Assembly: GCF_900104635.1 (NCBI RefSeq)
Contig: NZ_FNWC01000007.1
Coordinates: forward strand, 1,401,421 to 1,465,420
DNA length: 64,000 nt
Direction: 5' to 3'
DNA from: Coprococcus phoceensis
Lineage (GTDB): Bacteria; Bacillota; Clostridia; Lachnospirales; Lachnospiraceae
Notes under the pieces: model-generated
Database searches by the model: none
Told to the model about the DNA's origin: nothing
Seen by the model: only the letters and a program-made list of their open reading frames with translations
Position numbers and translations under genes: made by a program
Shown here: piece after piece, positions 10,403 through 19,633 of the stretch
How positions within the stretch are numbered: the stretch's first letter is position 1
Layout: every line of letters begins with the position of its first letter

Positions 10403-11596
10403 TTACTTATCGTTAGCAGCTGCTACCCCAGGTAACTCCTTACCTTCTAAGAATTCAAGAGAAGCTCCGCCACCTGTAGAGATGTGTGTCATCTTATCAC
10501 CGTATCCTAATTGGTTAACTGCCGCTGCAGAATCTCCACCACCGATGATTGTCACTGCATCTGTCTCTGCTAATGCTTTTGCTACTGCCTCTGTACCTTT
10601 TGCAAAGTTTGGCATCTCGAAGCATCCCATTGGTCCATTCCATACAACTGTTTTTGCTGTTTTTACAGTTTCAGCATACAATTTTGCTGTCTCTGGTCCG
10701 ATATCAAGACCTTCCCATCCATCCGGGATTTCTCCTCTGCTCACAACCTGAATATTTGCATCATTAGAGAAATCATCTGCAATAACATGGTCTACTGGAA
10801 GTAATAATTTTACACCTTTTTCTTCTGCTTTTTTCAACATGTTTAAAGCAAAATCACAGTAATCTTCTTCTAATAAAGAGATACCTACTTTTCCGCCCAT
10901 AGCTTTGCTGAATGTGTAAGACATTCCACCGCCGATGATTAATGTGTCTACTTTGTCAAGTAAGTTTTCGATTACAGAAATCTTGCTTGATACTTTCGCT
11001 CCACCCAAAATTGCAACGAATGGTCTTTCCGGATTATTTACTGCATTTCCTAAGAAATCAATTTCTTTTTGCATCAGGTAACCAACAACCGCTGTATCTA
11101 CATATTTCGTAACACCTACATTTGAGCAGTGTGCTCTGTGAGCTGTACCAAATGCATCATTTACAAATACATCACATAAAGAAGCTAACTCTTTGCTGAA
11201 TTCTTCTCCATTTTTTGTTTCTTCTGCTCTGTAACGAGTATTTTCAAGAAGGATAACATCTCCGTCATTCATTGCTGCTACTGCAGCCTTCGAATTCTCA
11301 CCAACAACAGTTGCATCTGCTGCAAATTTTACTTCTTGTCCCAATAACTCAGATAATCTCACTGCAACTGGCGCCAATGATAATTCTGGTTTTGGCTCTC
11401 CCTTTGGTTTTCCAAGATGTGAACAAAGAATAACCTTTCCACCGTCTGCAATTAATTTTTTAATTGTAGGAAGAGCAGCTACAAGACGGTTCTCATCTGT
11501 GATTTTTCCATCAATCAATGGCACATTAAAGTCACATCTTACAAGAACTCTTTTCCCTTTTACATTGATATCATCTACTGATTTTTTGTTAAGCAT
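10403..11596 (-). CDS. pgk: Phosphoglycerate kinase
   Basis: Makes ATP from 1,3-bisphosphoglycerate. The 397-residue protein carries the N-domain [18 protein letters not shown] and ENTRYRAEE motifs, the hinge segment [10 protein letters not shown] and the nucleotide-binding GGGDSAAA near the C-terminus. RBS AAGGAGG precedes the ATG. It follows gap, but a strong hairpin with a T-run at 11664-11705 separates them, so its transcription is either by read-through or from a promoter I could not pin down. Confidence 0.98.
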   Translation of the reverse strand: MLNKKSVDDINVKGKRVLVRCDFNVPLIDGKITDENRLVAALPTIKKLIADGGKVILCSHLGKPKGEPKPELSLAPVAVRLSELLGQEVKFAADATVVGENSKAAVAAMNDGDVILLENTRYRAEETKNGEEFSKELASLCDVFVNDAFGTAHRAHCSNVGVTKYVDTAVVGYLMQKEIDFLGNAVNNPERPFVAILGGAKVSSKISVIENLLDKVDTLIIGGGMSYTFSKAMGGKVGISLLEEDYCDFALNMLKKAEEKGVKLLLPVDHVIADDFSNDANIQVVSRGEIPDGWEGLDIGPETAKLYAETVKTAKTVVWNGPMGCFEMPNFAKGTEAVAKALAETDAVTIIGGGDSAAAVNQLGYGDKMTHISTGGGASLEFLEGKELPGVAAANDK

Positions 11597-11663
11597 AGTA
11601 TTGCCTCCTTAAAAATATGATTTTATCATTGAAATAACTATACATATATGTACCATTATTTCT

Positions 11664-11705
11664 AAAAAAAGAGCCCGGTCCCCAATAAGACCGGACCCCT
11701 TTTTT
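11664..11705 (-). terminator. Terminator between gap and pgk
   Basis: On the minus strand GGGTCCGGTC pairs with GACCGGGCTC, using G-U pairs, and is followed by seven Ts. It lies directly after gap, so it should end or attenuate the gap transcript and make gap more abundant than pgk. Confidence 0.85.
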
Positions 11706-11735
11706 GGATCTTAAATAATTCTGAATAGAATAAGA

Positions 11736-12749
11736 TTATGCTAATTCAGAGAAGTATTTGATTGTTCTTACCATCTGGCTTGTGTAAGAATTTTCATTGT
11801 CATACCAAGAAACAACCTGTACTTCTGTTGTACCATTGTCTAATGGAAGAGCCATTGTCTGTGTAGCATCGAATAAAGAACCATATCTCATACCAACGAT
11901 ATCGCTTGAAACGATTTCATCTTCGTTGTATCCGTAAGATTCGTTAGCTGCTGCTTTCATAGCTGCATTGATTTCATCAACTGTTACGTTTCCTTCAACA
12001 ACTGCTGTTAAGATTGTTGTAGATCCTGTTGGTGTTGGAACACGCTGAGCAGATCCGATTAATTTTCCGTTTAATTCTGGAATAACTAAACCGATTGCTT
12101 TTGCTGCACCTGTGCTGTTAGGTACGATATTAACAGCTGCTGCACGAGATCTTCTTAAATCACCTTTTCTCTGTGGTCCATCAAGTGTCATCTGATCACC
12201 TGTGTAAGCATGAATTGTGCACATGATACCAGATTTGATTGTAGCTAATTTGTTCAATGCATCAGCCATTGGTGCTAAGCAGTTTGTTGTACAAGAAGCT
12301 GCTGAAATTACTGTATCTTCTGGTTTTAATGTGTCATGGTTTACATTGTAAACGATTGTTGGAAGGTCATTTCCTGCTGGAGCTGAGATAACAACTTTTC
12401 TTGCACCTGCTTTGATATGAGCTTCTGCTTTTGCTTTTGATGTATAGAATCCTGTACATTCTAATACAACGTCAACACCGATTTCTCCCCATGGAAGTTC
12501 TTCAGCGTTTGCTTTTGCATAAATTTTGATTTCTTTTCCATCTACTGTGATAGAATCTTCACCTGCTGTTACTTTATCAGCTAAAGCGTATTTTCCCTGA
12601 GATGAATCGTATTTTAATAAGTGAGCTAACATTTTTGGAGATGTTAAGTCGTTGATTGCAACTACTTCATATCCTTCTGCTCCGAACATTTGTCTGAATG
12701 CAAGACGTCCAATACGTCCAAATCCATTAATCGCTACTTTTACTGCCAT
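11736..12749 (-). CDS. gap: Glyceraldehyde-3-phosphate dehydrogenase
   Basis: NAD-dependent oxidation of glyceraldehyde 3-phosphate in glycolysis. The 337-residue protein starts with the Rossmann motif INGFGRIGR and has the active-site [12 protein letters not shown] and the conserved [10 protein letters not shown] near the end. An AGGAGG ribosome site precedes the ATG. The gene has its own promoter with an embedded palindrome (12849-12877) and a leader hairpin, and is followed by a terminator. It is therefore probably a strongly expressed monocistronic unit. Confidence 0.98.
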   Translation of the reverse strand: MAVKVAINGFGRIGRLAFRQMFGAEGYEVVAINDLTSPKMLAHLLKYDSSQGKYALADKVTAGEDSITVDGKEIKIYAKANAEELPWGEIGVDVVLECTGFYTSKAKAEAHIKAGARKVVISAPAGNDLPTIVYNVNHDTLKPEDTVISAASCTTNCLAPMADALNKLATIKSGIMCTIHAYTGDQMTLDGPQRKGDLRRSRAAAVNIVPNSTGAAKAIGLVIPELNGKLIGSAQRVPTPTGSTTILTAVVEGNVTVDEINAAMKAAANESYGYNEDEIVSSDIVGMRYGSLFDATQTMALPLDNGTTEVQVVSWYDNENSYTSQMVRTIKYFSELA

Positions 12750-12810
12750 GATTAATTCCTCCTAAAGTTTAATTAATTATTAATTACTGTTTCACAGCGT
12801 CTATAGTGAT

Positions 12811-12832
12811 ATTCTTTACTATGTTAAAGAAT
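12811..12832 (-). promoter_or_regulatory. Leader hairpin of gap
   Basis: Perfect arms ATTCTTTA/TAAAGAAT around six bases, located about 10-30 bases after the predicted transcription start. It may stabilise the gap mRNA 5' end or bind a regulator. Confidence 0.5.
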
Positions 12833-12848
12833 CATCAACCTATTTAAG

Positions 12849-12877
12849 ATTGTACTAAAGATAGTACAAAAATTCAA
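12849..12877 (-). promoter_or_regulatory. Promoter of gap with overlapping palindromic operator
   Basis: TTGAAT (12872-12877), 17 bases, TACAAT (12849-12854) on the minus strand. A perfect palindrome TTGTACTA-AAGA-TAGTACAA (12850-12869) covers the -10 element and most of the spacer, as expected for a repressor site. The cognate regulator is not in the window. Confidence 0.7.
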
Positions 12878-12892
12878 GTCTATTTTTGAATT

Positions 12893-13699
12893 TTATGGAA
12901 GATGCTTAAAAACTGGCTTTCTTTCTTTAAATTCTGTATAATATTTGAATCCACATTCTCTCAGGATCGGAGCCACCTTTTCAAAATCATATGCAATATG
13001 TTCAGGCTTATGTCCATCTGCCCCGATTGTGATGATCTCTCCTCCAAGCTCACAGTATCTTTTTAAAATGTCAGGATGCGGATGACAAAAGCCCAATCCA
13101 TATTTAAACCCTGCTGTATTGAGTTCAATCCCTTTTCCATGTGCGATCAAATATTTTAAAATTTCGTCAATTTCATCCGAAAATTTTGTATAAGAATAAT
13201 ATTTTTCTTTTTCTTTTCCGTATCGGACAATATAGTCAATGTGTCCCAGTACATCAAAATCTTTAATTGCCCGAATGTCCGTCAGTGTCTCCAAAAATGC
13301 CTGACGGTAAGCTTCTGCATCTGTCTTATCTTCAAAAAACTCTCCGTAATACGGATCCATCCGATTCACAACGTGTACAGATCCAATCACAAAGTCAAAC
13401 GGATACGACGAAACATACTCTTTATATGCATTCCCCAAATGCGGTTGAAGTCCAATCTCCACACCAATTCGAATATCAATCTTGTCCTGATACATTTCCC
13501 GTAGTTTTTTCATTTTCCGAAAATAGGTATCAGTATCAAATAAGAAGAGAGTTTCTTCTCCCGGAAAGTCAAAATCCTGATGATCCGTAAAACAGATTGT
13601 CTTAAGTCCCATTCTTATTGCCTCTTCAACCATTTTTTCCGGCATCGTCTCCGAATCAGACGAAAACGATGTGTGCATATGAAAATCTGCTTTTATCAT
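12893..13699 (-). CDS. PHP-domain phosphatase (histidinol-phosphatase-like)
   Basis: The 268-residue protein starts with the PHP metal-binding motif DFHMHTSFSSDS and carries CFTDHQDFDFP, the GVEIGLQ segment, FVIGSVHVV and GHIDYIVRYG. The C-terminal ITIGADGHKPEHIAYDF completes the trinuclear metal site. The length and motifs match HisK-type L-histidinol-phosphate phosphatases, but no histidine genes are nearby, so another phosphoester substrate is possible. It starts three bases after mnmA, with its RBS (AGGAGA) inside the mnmA end, and is the last gene of the isc operon. Confidence 0.85.
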   Translation of the reverse strand: MIKADFHMHTSFSSDSETMPEKMVEEAIRMGLKTICFTDHQDFDFPGEETLFLFDTDTYFRKMKKLREMYQDKIDIRIGVEIGLQPHLGNAYKEYVSSYPFDFVIGSVHVVNRMDPYYGEFFEDKTDAEAYRQAFLETLTDIRAIKDFDVLGHIDYIVRYGKEKEKYYSYTKFSDEIDEILKYLIAHGKGIELNTAGFKYGLGFCHPHPDILKRYCELGGEIITIGADGHKPEHIAYDFEKVAPILRECGFKYYTEFKERKPVFKHLP

Positions 13700-13702
13700 A
13701 TT

Positions 13703-14791
13703 CTATTCTCCTATAATCGTACCCCCGCCAAGAACATAATCTCCATCGTAAAAAACAACAGCCTGCCCCGGTGTCACAGCCCTTTGCTGTTCTTCAAATG
13801 TACAACGTACCTCATCCTCTCCAATACGTTCCACTTCGCACCAAGCACCTTTGTGATTATAGCGTATTTTGGCAAATACACGGATTTTCTCTCCCTCTTT
13901 CAGATCTTCAATGGACATAAAATTCAATTGATTTGCCCGCAATGTATACGTAAGTGATTCCTCATTGCTGCCAATCACAACTTCATTCGTCTCCGGGCGG
14001 ATCTCCAAGACAAAAACAGGATGTCCAAGCGACAGACCAAGTCCCTTCCTCTGTCCAACTGTGTAATGGGTAATTCCTTTATGTCTTCCGACAACAGTTC
14101 CATCCGACAACACAAAATTTCCTTCCGGAATCTTTTTCTCAATTGTCTCCTCGATAAATTCCGCATAATTTCCGTCGGGCACAAAACAAATATCCTGACT
14201 GTCTGGTTTGTTCGCCACTCGAAGCCCAATTTTTTCTGCAATTTCCCGTACTTCCTCTTTCGCATAAGCGCCGACCGGCATCAGTGTTCTCTTCAACTGC
14301 TCCTGTGTCAGATTGTAAAGCGCATATGTCTGATCCTTTGCAAGTGTGGCTGAACGTCTCAGGCTATATCTTCCATTGGGAAGTTTTTCAATTCTGGCGT
14401 AATGACCTGTTGCAATATAATCTGCTCCGATATCCATACTTCTTTTCAGGAGCGACTCCCACTTCACATAGCGGTTACATGCAATACATGGATTTGGTGT
14501 CCTTCCATTTAAATATTCATCAACAAAATAGTCAATTACATTTTCTTTGAACTCCTTCTTAAAATTCATAACATAATAAGGAATCCCCAGATCACTCGCA
14601 ACTCTTCTGGCATCATCTACCGCTGTCAAGCCACAGCATCCTCCATTTTCTTCCTGTATGGCTCTGTCTTCATCCTGCCAAATCTGCATCGTCACACCAA
14701 TCACATCATATCCTTCTTCTTTTAAAAGATACGCCGCAACCGATGAGTCTACACCGCCCGACATCCCGACAACTACTTTCTTCTTTTCCAT
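13703..14791 (-). CDS. mnmA: tRNA 2-thiouridylase
   Basis: Thiolates U34 of tRNA Lys, Glu and Gln using ATP and sulfur relayed from IscS. The 362-residue protein has the PP-loop [15 protein letters not shown], the first catalytic Cys in [12 protein letters not shown] and the second in [10 protein letters not shown]. The C-terminal beta-barrel ends normally. It lies 22 bases after iscU in the iscR-iscS-iscU-mnmA order, which places the sulfur donor and the acceptor enzyme in one transcript. Confidence 0.97.
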   Translation of the reverse strand: MEKKKVVVGMSGGVDSSVAAYLLKEEGYDVIGVTMQIWQDEDRAIQEENGGCCGLTAVDDARRVASDLGIPYYVMNFKKEFKENVIDYFVDEYLNGRTPNPCIACNRYVKWESLLKRSMDIGADYIATGHYARIEKLPNGRYSLRRSATLAKDQTYALYNLTQEQLKRTLMPVGAYAKEEVREIAEKIGLRVANKPDSQDICFVPDGNYAEFIEETIEKKIPEGNFVLSDGTVVGRHKGITHYTVGQRKGLGLSLGHPVFVLEIRPETNEVVIGSNEESLTYTLRANQLNFMSIEDLKEGEKIRVFAKIRYNHKGAWCEVERIGEDEVRCTFEEQQRAVTPGQAVVFYDGDYVLGGGTIIGE

Positions 14792-14813
14792 TTGGCTCCC
14801 TCTGTTCTACCTC

Positions 14814-15254
14814 TTAGTATTCTTCTTCCTCTTCTTCATCTTCATGAATATCTGATTTTGGTTTTTCCAAACCTTCAATCTTAATTCCGTGTTTTTCGGC
14901 ATAATCCCAAAGCGCAGCATGGATTGCTTCCTCTGCAAGCAGTGAACAATGTACTTTTACAGGCGGAAGTCCGTCCAGCGCTTCCATAACCGCCTTGTTT
15001 GTGACTTGAAGTGCGTCGTAGATGCTTTTTCCTTTTACAAGTTCTGTCGCCATACTGCTTGTAGCAACAGCTGCTCCACAGCCAAATGTTTTGAATTTCA
15101 CATCTTGAATGATCTGGTTATCATCAATGTCAAGATAGATTCTCATAATATCTCCACATTTTGCATTCCCTACTGTACCAACGCCACTGGCGTTTTCAAT
15201 TTCTCCTACGTTTCTTGGGTTTTGGAAATGATCCATTACTTTTTCTGTATACAT
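14814..15254 (-). CDS. iscU: Iron-sulfur cluster scaffold protein
   Basis: The 146-residue scaffold on which IscS sulfur and iron are assembled into [Fe-S] clusters. The three ligand cysteines are Cys33 (NAKCGDI, with the exchange-promoting Asp35), Cys59 (FGCGAA) and Cys103 (VHCSLLA). A very acidic tail (EDEEEEEEY) extends the C-terminus beyond the usual fold. It lies 31 bases downstream of iscS. RBS AAGGAGA. Confidence 0.95.
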   Translation of the reverse strand: MYTEKVMDHFQNPRNVGEIENASGVGTVGNAKCGDIMRIYLDIDDNQIIQDVKFKTFGCGAAVATSSMATELVKGKSIYDALQVTNKAVMEALDGLPPVKVHCSLLAEEAIHAALWDYAEKHGIKIEGLEKPKSDIHEDEEEEEEY

Positions 15255-15285
15255 ATCTGATTCTCCTTTTATTCATTTCTATTAT

Positions 15286-16467
15286 TTATTTCTGTTTTTT
15301 CACAAAATCTTCATACAGTGGCGACATGCTGCGAAGTTGCGCCACAATTTCTTTCAGACAATCTACCACATAGTCAATCTCTTCTTTTGTTGTCTCTTCG
15401 CTCAACGTCAGTCTTAACGATCCATGTGCGATTTCGTGTGGCAAACCGATTGCCAAAAGAACATGCGAAGGATCCAAAGACCCTGATGTACAGGCTGATC
15501 CACTGGAACCGCAAATTCCTTTCATATCGAGCATAATCAAAAGCGATTCCCCTTCAATAAACTGAAAACTGAAATTTGCATTGTTCGGAAGGCGATCTGT
15601 TCTATGTCCATTCAGCCTGCAGTACGGAATCTCTGCAAGCACACGTTCAATCAAATGATCTCTCAATTCAATCTCTTTCGATGTACGCTCTTTCATTGTG
15701 CGCACCGCTCTTTCAACCGCTGTTCCAAGTCCGATAATTCCAGGTACGTTCTCTGTTCCTGCACGACGTTTTCTTTCCTGTGCTCCTCCGTGCACAAAAG
15801 AACGGATCTTTACTCCTTTTCGGATATACAAAAATCCAATCCCTTTTGGACCGTTTAACTTATGTCCACTTGCGCTCAGCATATCAACGTGACATTCGTC
15901 TACATTAATCGGTACTTGCCCGAATGCCTGCACCGCATCTGTGTGGAATAAAATTCCGTGTTCATGTGCAATCTCACCGATCTCTTTGATTGGCTGAATC
16001 GTTCCAATCTCATTATTAGCATACATCACAGAAATTAAAATAGTCGTAGGTCTGATTGCAGCTTTCAGTTCTTCCAGTTTTACCACGCCATTCTCATCCA
16101 CATCCAAATATGTCACTTCATATCCGTTTTTCTCCAGGTAATCGCCTGTGTGAAGAATTGCATGATGTTCAATCTTTGTTGTGATAATATGATTTCCTTT
16201 ATTTTTGTAAGCCTCTGCTGTTGCTTTCAGCGCCCAGTTATCTGATTCGGAACCGCCTGCAGTAAAATAAATTTCATTTGCGTTTGCACCCAGTGCGTCT
16301 GCAATAATCTCGCGTTGTTTTGTAATCGCATCCTTATTCTTTGCTGCAAAACTGTAAACGCTGGATGGATTCCCATAATTTTCTGTAAAATACGGAAGCA
16401 TCGCCTCTACTACTTCCGGTGCTGTTTTTGTTGTCGCCGCATTATCTAAATAAATAAGTCTGTCCAT
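15286..16467 (-). CDS. iscS: Cysteine desulfurase
   Basis: A pyridoxal-phosphate enzyme that takes sulfur from cysteine for iron-sulfur cluster and thiouridine synthesis. The 393-residue protein starts with IYLDNAATT, has the PLP lysine in SGHKLNGPKG and the persulfide Cys in GSACTSGSLDPS. It is preceded by a GGAGG site and follows iscR by 11 bases. Its neighbours iscU and mnmA are its two known kinds of sulfur acceptor. Confidence 0.96.
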   Translation of the reverse strand: MDRLIYLDNAATTKTAPEVVEAMLPYFTENYGNPSSVYSFAAKNKDAITKQREIIADALGANANEIYFTAGGSESDNWALKATAEAYKNKGNHIITTKIEHHAILHTGDYLEKNGYEVTYLDVDENGVVKLEELKAAIRPTTILISVMYANNEIGTIQPIKEIGEIAHEHGILFHTDAVQAFGQVPINVDECHVDMLSASGHKLNGPKGIGFLYIRKGVKIRSFVHGGAQERKRRAGTENVPGIIGLGTAVERAVRTMKERTSKEIELRDHLIERVLAEIPYCRLNGHRTDRLPNNANFSFQFIEGESLLIMLDMKGICGSSGSACTSGSLDPSHVLLAIGLPHEIAHGSLRLTLSEETTKEEIDYVVDCLKEIVAQLRSMSPLYEDFVKKQK

Positions 16468-16478
16468 GTTCTTTCCTC

Positions 16479-16934
16479 CTAATTATTGCAATTTTTCTGT
16501 ATGGTCAAATTCTGTTGAATCTGCTTACTTTCTTCTACGAGCTGCTTTAAATCAATCTCATCGACTGTTCGATTAATGCTTTCATTGATCTTCTTCCAAA
16601 CATACTTTGTGACACAGCCTCCTGCTGCCTCGCATGATTCTTCTTCGTGAAAAGCCGCACACTCTACCGGCTCCAAATTTCCTTCCAACGCTCTTAATAC
16701 ATCTCCGACTGAAATCTCACTGACATCTTTCGCAAGCACATAGCCTCCGCCGGCTCCCCGTATGCTTTTAATCAATCCGGCTCTCTTCAGCAAAGCCATC
16801 AGCTGCTCCAAATATCGCTCGGATATGTCCTGTCTCGCCGAAATACTGCTGATTGGAACGGGCTCTATCTCACTATATTGAGCAATATCAATCAAAGCAC
16901 GAAGACCGTAGCGCCCTTTTGTTGATATTTTCAA
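16479..16934 (-). CDS. iscR: Rrf2-family regulator, IscR type
   Basis: A 151-residue winged-helix regulator starting MKISTKGRYGLRAL, with recognition region ISERYLEQLMALL and the wing GAGGGYVLAK. Three cysteines, Cys92, Cys101 and Cys107, match the cluster-binding trio of IscR proteins, so it probably senses iron-sulfur status. It heads the isc operon. A 17-base palindrome next to its promoter (16963-16979) is the likely self-binding site. Confidence 0.92.
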   Translation of the reverse strand: MKISTKGRYGLRALIDIAQYSEIEPVPISSISARQDISERYLEQLMALLKRAGLIKSIRGAGGGYVLAKDVSEISVGDVLRALEGNLEPVECAAFHEEESCEAAGGCVTKYVWKKINESINRTVDEIDLKQLVEESKQIQQNLTIQKNCNN

Positions 16935-16962
16935 AACTTCACCTTCTTTGGTCTATTTAATT

Positions 16963-16979
16963 CCTAGTGAATTACTAGG
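16963..16979 (-). promoter_or_regulatory. Probable IscR operator
   Basis: CCTAGTGAATTACTAGG is symmetric apart from one base pair and lies 16-32 bases downstream of the iscR -10 element, between it and the start codon. Position and symmetry fit autoregulation by the Rrf2 protein; the assignment is inferred. Confidence 0.65.
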
Positions 16980-16994
16980 GTTTATTTCTTTTGT

Positions 16995-17023
16995 AGAATA
17001 TCACTCTCTTCAAGTTCTGTCAA
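16995..17023 (-). promoter_or_regulatory. Promoter of the isc operon
   Basis: TTGACA (17018-17023), 17 bases, TATTCT (16995-17000) on the minus strand, ahead of iscR. Confidence 0.65.
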
Positions 17024-17070
17024 GGGCATTCTGGGAATATGTTATAAAGACAAAAAATTCAGGAGAAGAC

Positions 17071-18402
17071 ATGTCTGAAAAACACACTATTTTGAAAGGT
17101 ACATTCATTCTCACTGCCACTGGCTTTCTAAGCCGTTTCATTGGCTTTTTTTACCGTATGTTCTTAAGCCATACTTTCGGGGAGGAAAGCGTGGGACTCT
17201 ACCAACTGATTTTCCCCATCTACGCACTTTGCTTTTCGCTCACCACAGCCGGAATCGAAGTTGCTCTTTCCCGGTGCGTCGCAAGAAAAGTAGCTCTTTC
17301 CAGACACAAAGAAGCAAGACAACTTTTGTATGTCGGGCTTTTCCTTTCCATTGCGCTCTCTACGGTCACCGCAGCTATATTACAGACAAATGCCTCTGCT
17401 TTTTCCATCTATATCCTTGGCGATATACGCTGTGAACCATTACTCATTGCGATCTCTTATTCGCTTCCTTTCGCATCTGTCCACAGTTGTATCTGCGGAT
17501 ACTATCTCGGGCGAAAGCAGACAAAAATTCCGGCACTCGCACAACTTATCGAACAAATTGCACGAGTCTTCAGTGTATATGTCATATATATGATTGCACT
17601 AAAAAAAGAGCAACCAGTCACAATACTGTTTGCGGTAATCGGTCTTGTCATTGGAGAAATCGTTTCTTCACTCTTTTGTATACAATGTTTTACATACGGA
17701 AAAGTCTTTGCCCGTATTCACTTTATCTTAAAAAACAATTTTTCTCACTTAAAAGAACTTCTAAAACTTTCCGTGCCTCTCACTGCCAACCGTATTCTTC
17801 TGAATATTTTACAGAGCATCGAGGCAATTTCCATTCCCATACGTTTACAACAGTATGGGTACACTTCCTCTGATGCACTCAGTGCCTATGGAGTTCTCAC
17901 TGGAATGGCTTTGCCGTGTATTCTGTTTCCATCCGCAATTACAAACGCTGTCTCTACGATGCTTCTTCCTACAGTTACAGAGATTCAAACTTCAAACAAC
18001 TGGAAACAGCTAAAGAAACTCATCCAAAAGGTTATACTTTATTGTTTTTCTCTTGGTTTTTTTTGCTGTATACTCTTTCTCCTATTCGGGAACTGGATTG
18101 GAACCATCTTATTCCACAGTCAGCTTGCCGGAAATTTTTTACTGACCCTTTCCTGGATTTGTCCATTTCTATATGCAAATTCTACGCTCATCAGTATCAT
18201 AAACGGACTTGGAAATACAACAATCTCTTTTCTGATAAATACTTTTGGACTCTTCATACGCATTATCGGAGTGATTGTTTTTATCCCACAGATTGGATTG
18301 AATGGTTATCTTTGGGGACTCCTTGCAAGTCAACTTTCTGTCAGTATTCTAAGCATCCTGTATTTAAGCTGTCATTTAAAAAAACGAGAGTTTGCAACCT
18401 AA
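17071..18402 (+). CDS. SpoVB-like lipid or polysaccharide flippase
   Basis: About 443 residues with around 14 hydrophobic segments, of the MVF/polysaccharide-synthesis family that includes SpoVB and MurJ. The N-terminus ILKGTFILTATGFLSRFIGFFYR is typical of SpoVB, which moves lipid-linked peptidoglycan precursors for spore cortex. I choose the ATG at 17071, with AGGAGA five bases upstream; a longer frame from 16948 lacks a ribosome site and overlaps the isc control region. It is divergent from iscR and convergent with spoIIM. Its last codons form one arm of the spoIIM terminator. Confidence 0.85.
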   Translation: MSEKHTILKGTFILTATGFLSRFIGFFYRMFLSHTFGEESVGLYQLIFPIYALCFSLTTAGIEVALSRCVARKVALSRHKEARQLLYVGLFLSIALSTVTAAILQTNASAFSIYILGDIRCEPLLIAISYSLPFASVHSCICGYYLGRKQTKIPALAQLIEQIARVFSVYVIYMIALKKEQPVTILFAVIGLVIGEIVSSLFCIQCFTYGKVFARIHFILKNNFSHLKELLKLSVPLTANRILLNILQSIEAISIPIRLQQYGYTSSDALSAYGVLTGMALPCILFPSAITNAVSTMLLPTVTEIQTSNNWKQLKKLIQKVILYCFSLGFFCCILFLLFGNWIGTILFHSQLAGNFLLTLSWICPFLYANSTLISIINGLGNTTISFLINTFGLFIRIIGVIVFIPQIGLNGYLWGLLASQLSVSILSILYLSCHLKKREFAT

Positions 18403-18417
18403 GGCAAACTCTCGTTT
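18378..18417 (-). terminator. Terminator of spoIIM, embedded in the end of the spoVB-like gene
   Basis: Fourteen-base perfect arms AAACGAGAGTTTGC (18382-18395) and GCAAACTCTCGTTT (18404-18417). On the minus strand the stem runs into seven Ts. The stop codon of the spoVB-like gene lies in the loop. Confidence 0.85.
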
Positions 18418-18959
18418 CACAATAATCCAATAACTAATTTCATTAATATGGGATTCGTATACACTTCTAAAATCATCCCAACAGCCATAGAAATTCCTGC
18501 TGCTGCCGTCTTTTTTATATTCCATCTCCCGTTCGGATATGTGTACAGATACCATAGCAGAATCACGTATGCGAACCCATAAAAAAGAATCTGCGGCAAC
18601 ATTCCCACAATACACAATAGAATTCCTTTCATTCCAAGAGAAATTACAGAAGAAACTGCTACAACGCCACCTGAAAAGCCTGTCCAGCCAATGCACAGTC
18701 CAACAACTGTTTTCTTCCATTTCATACATCCTAAAATACATATCACACAAAAAGGGACAAGTCTTGCTCGCAGGATATACCACAAATATTCTTCTGCCAC
18801 AATATCGGTTTTAGCATATTGCTTCAAGAAACCGTCATCGAAAATTCCGCCCGACATAATATACCTGTCAGAAATCAAATTCGCATACAAAATACCAATT
18901 AAAAAACCACCCAGCAGAAACATTGCAAAAAATTGATTTTTACTTCTGTATGACCTCAC
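18417..18959 (-). CDS. spoIIM: Stage II sporulation protein M
   Basis: A 180-residue membrane protein with about five hydrophobic segments. SpoIIM works with SpoIID and SpoIIP in peptidoglycan remodelling during engulfment. It starts at a GTG preceded by GGAGG seven bases away. It lies directly downstream of an ADP-ribose pyrophosphatase-type NUDIX gene, the same neighbourhood as nudF-spoIIM in Bacillus subtilis, which supports the assignment beyond the weak sequence signature. Confidence 0.85.
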   Translation of the reverse strand: MRSYRSKNQFFAMFLLGGFLIGILYANLISDRYIMSGGIFDDGFLKQYAKTDIVAEEYLWYILRARLVPFCVICILGCMKWKKTVVGLCIGWTGFSGGVVAVSSVISLGMKGILLCIVGMLPQILFYGFAYVILLWYLYTYPNGRWNIKKTAAAGISMAVGMILEVYTNPILMKLVIGLL

Positions 18960-19023
18960 ATATCTACCTCCCGTCTTTCACACTTCAACTTAGGATATTT
19001 CATTATATGCAAGGTCCATCCGT

Positions 19024-19560
19024 TTATGCTTTTATTTTTACTGCATATGACATCAGCGAAGCAATCGTCTTAGAATCTTCAATCTCTCCGGAAAAAATTT
19101 TCTCTTTTAACTCCTCCATTGTGTAAGCCTCTACGTCAATCGACTCATCTTCATCTAAATTCTGCTTGGATGGTATCAAATTTTTTGCGACGTATACTTC
19201 CACTCTCTCATTACAAAACGCCACCGCTGTTCTCAATGTAATCAGCCATTCCAAATCTTCTGAGCGAAATCCCGTCTCCTCCTCCAATTCCCTTGCCGCA
19301 CACTCTTTGCCGGGTTCCCCCTGTGTATCCAAAGCTCCGGCCGGAATCTCCAATGTATACCTGTCCAACGCATTTCGATACTGTCTTACCATCAAAATCT
19401 TTCCTTCTTTTGTAACAGGAATCACCGCAGCTGCACCTTTATGCTGCAGATAGTCCCATTTTGCAATATGTCCGTTCACCTCAACATGATCACAATACAT
19501 ATCCAATATCGTTCCTCTGTATTTCAGTTCTCGTTTAATCCTTTTTACTTTTTCACCCAT
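19024..19560 (-). CDS. NUDIX hydrolase, ADP-ribose pyrophosphatase type
   Basis: About 178 residues with the NUDIX box GALDTQGEPG...RELEEETGF. One extra residue between Gly and Glu is also seen in characterised ADP-ribose pyrophosphatases. The enzyme would split ADP-ribose into AMP and ribose 5-phosphate. The ATG at 19560 has GGAGG about eight bases upstream. A longer frame starting at 19599 would run through the rny terminator hairpin and is unlikely. It is followed by spoIIM. Confidence 0.9.
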   Translation of the reverse strand: MGEKVKRIKRELKYRGTILDMYCDHVEVNGHIAKWDYLQHKGAAAVIPVTKEGKILMVRQYRNALDRYTLEIPAGALDTQGEPGKECAARELEEETGFRSEDLEWLITLRTAVAFCNERVEVYVAKNLIPSKQNLDEDESIDVEAYTMEELKEKIFSGEIEDSKTIASLMSYAVKIKA

Positions 19561-19584
19561 CTCATATCCCTCCAATATATAGAA

Positions 19585-19615
19585 ATTCCCATATATCAAC
19601 TTGATATATGGGAAT
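19585..19615 (-). terminator. Terminator of rny
   Basis: A perfect 15-base inverted repeat ATTCCCATATATCAA/TTGATATATGGGAAT with a single central base, between rny and the NUDIX gene. TTTCTATAT follows on the minus strand. Confidence 0.65.
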
Positions 19616-19633
19616 CGTTTTCATTTATTGTGA

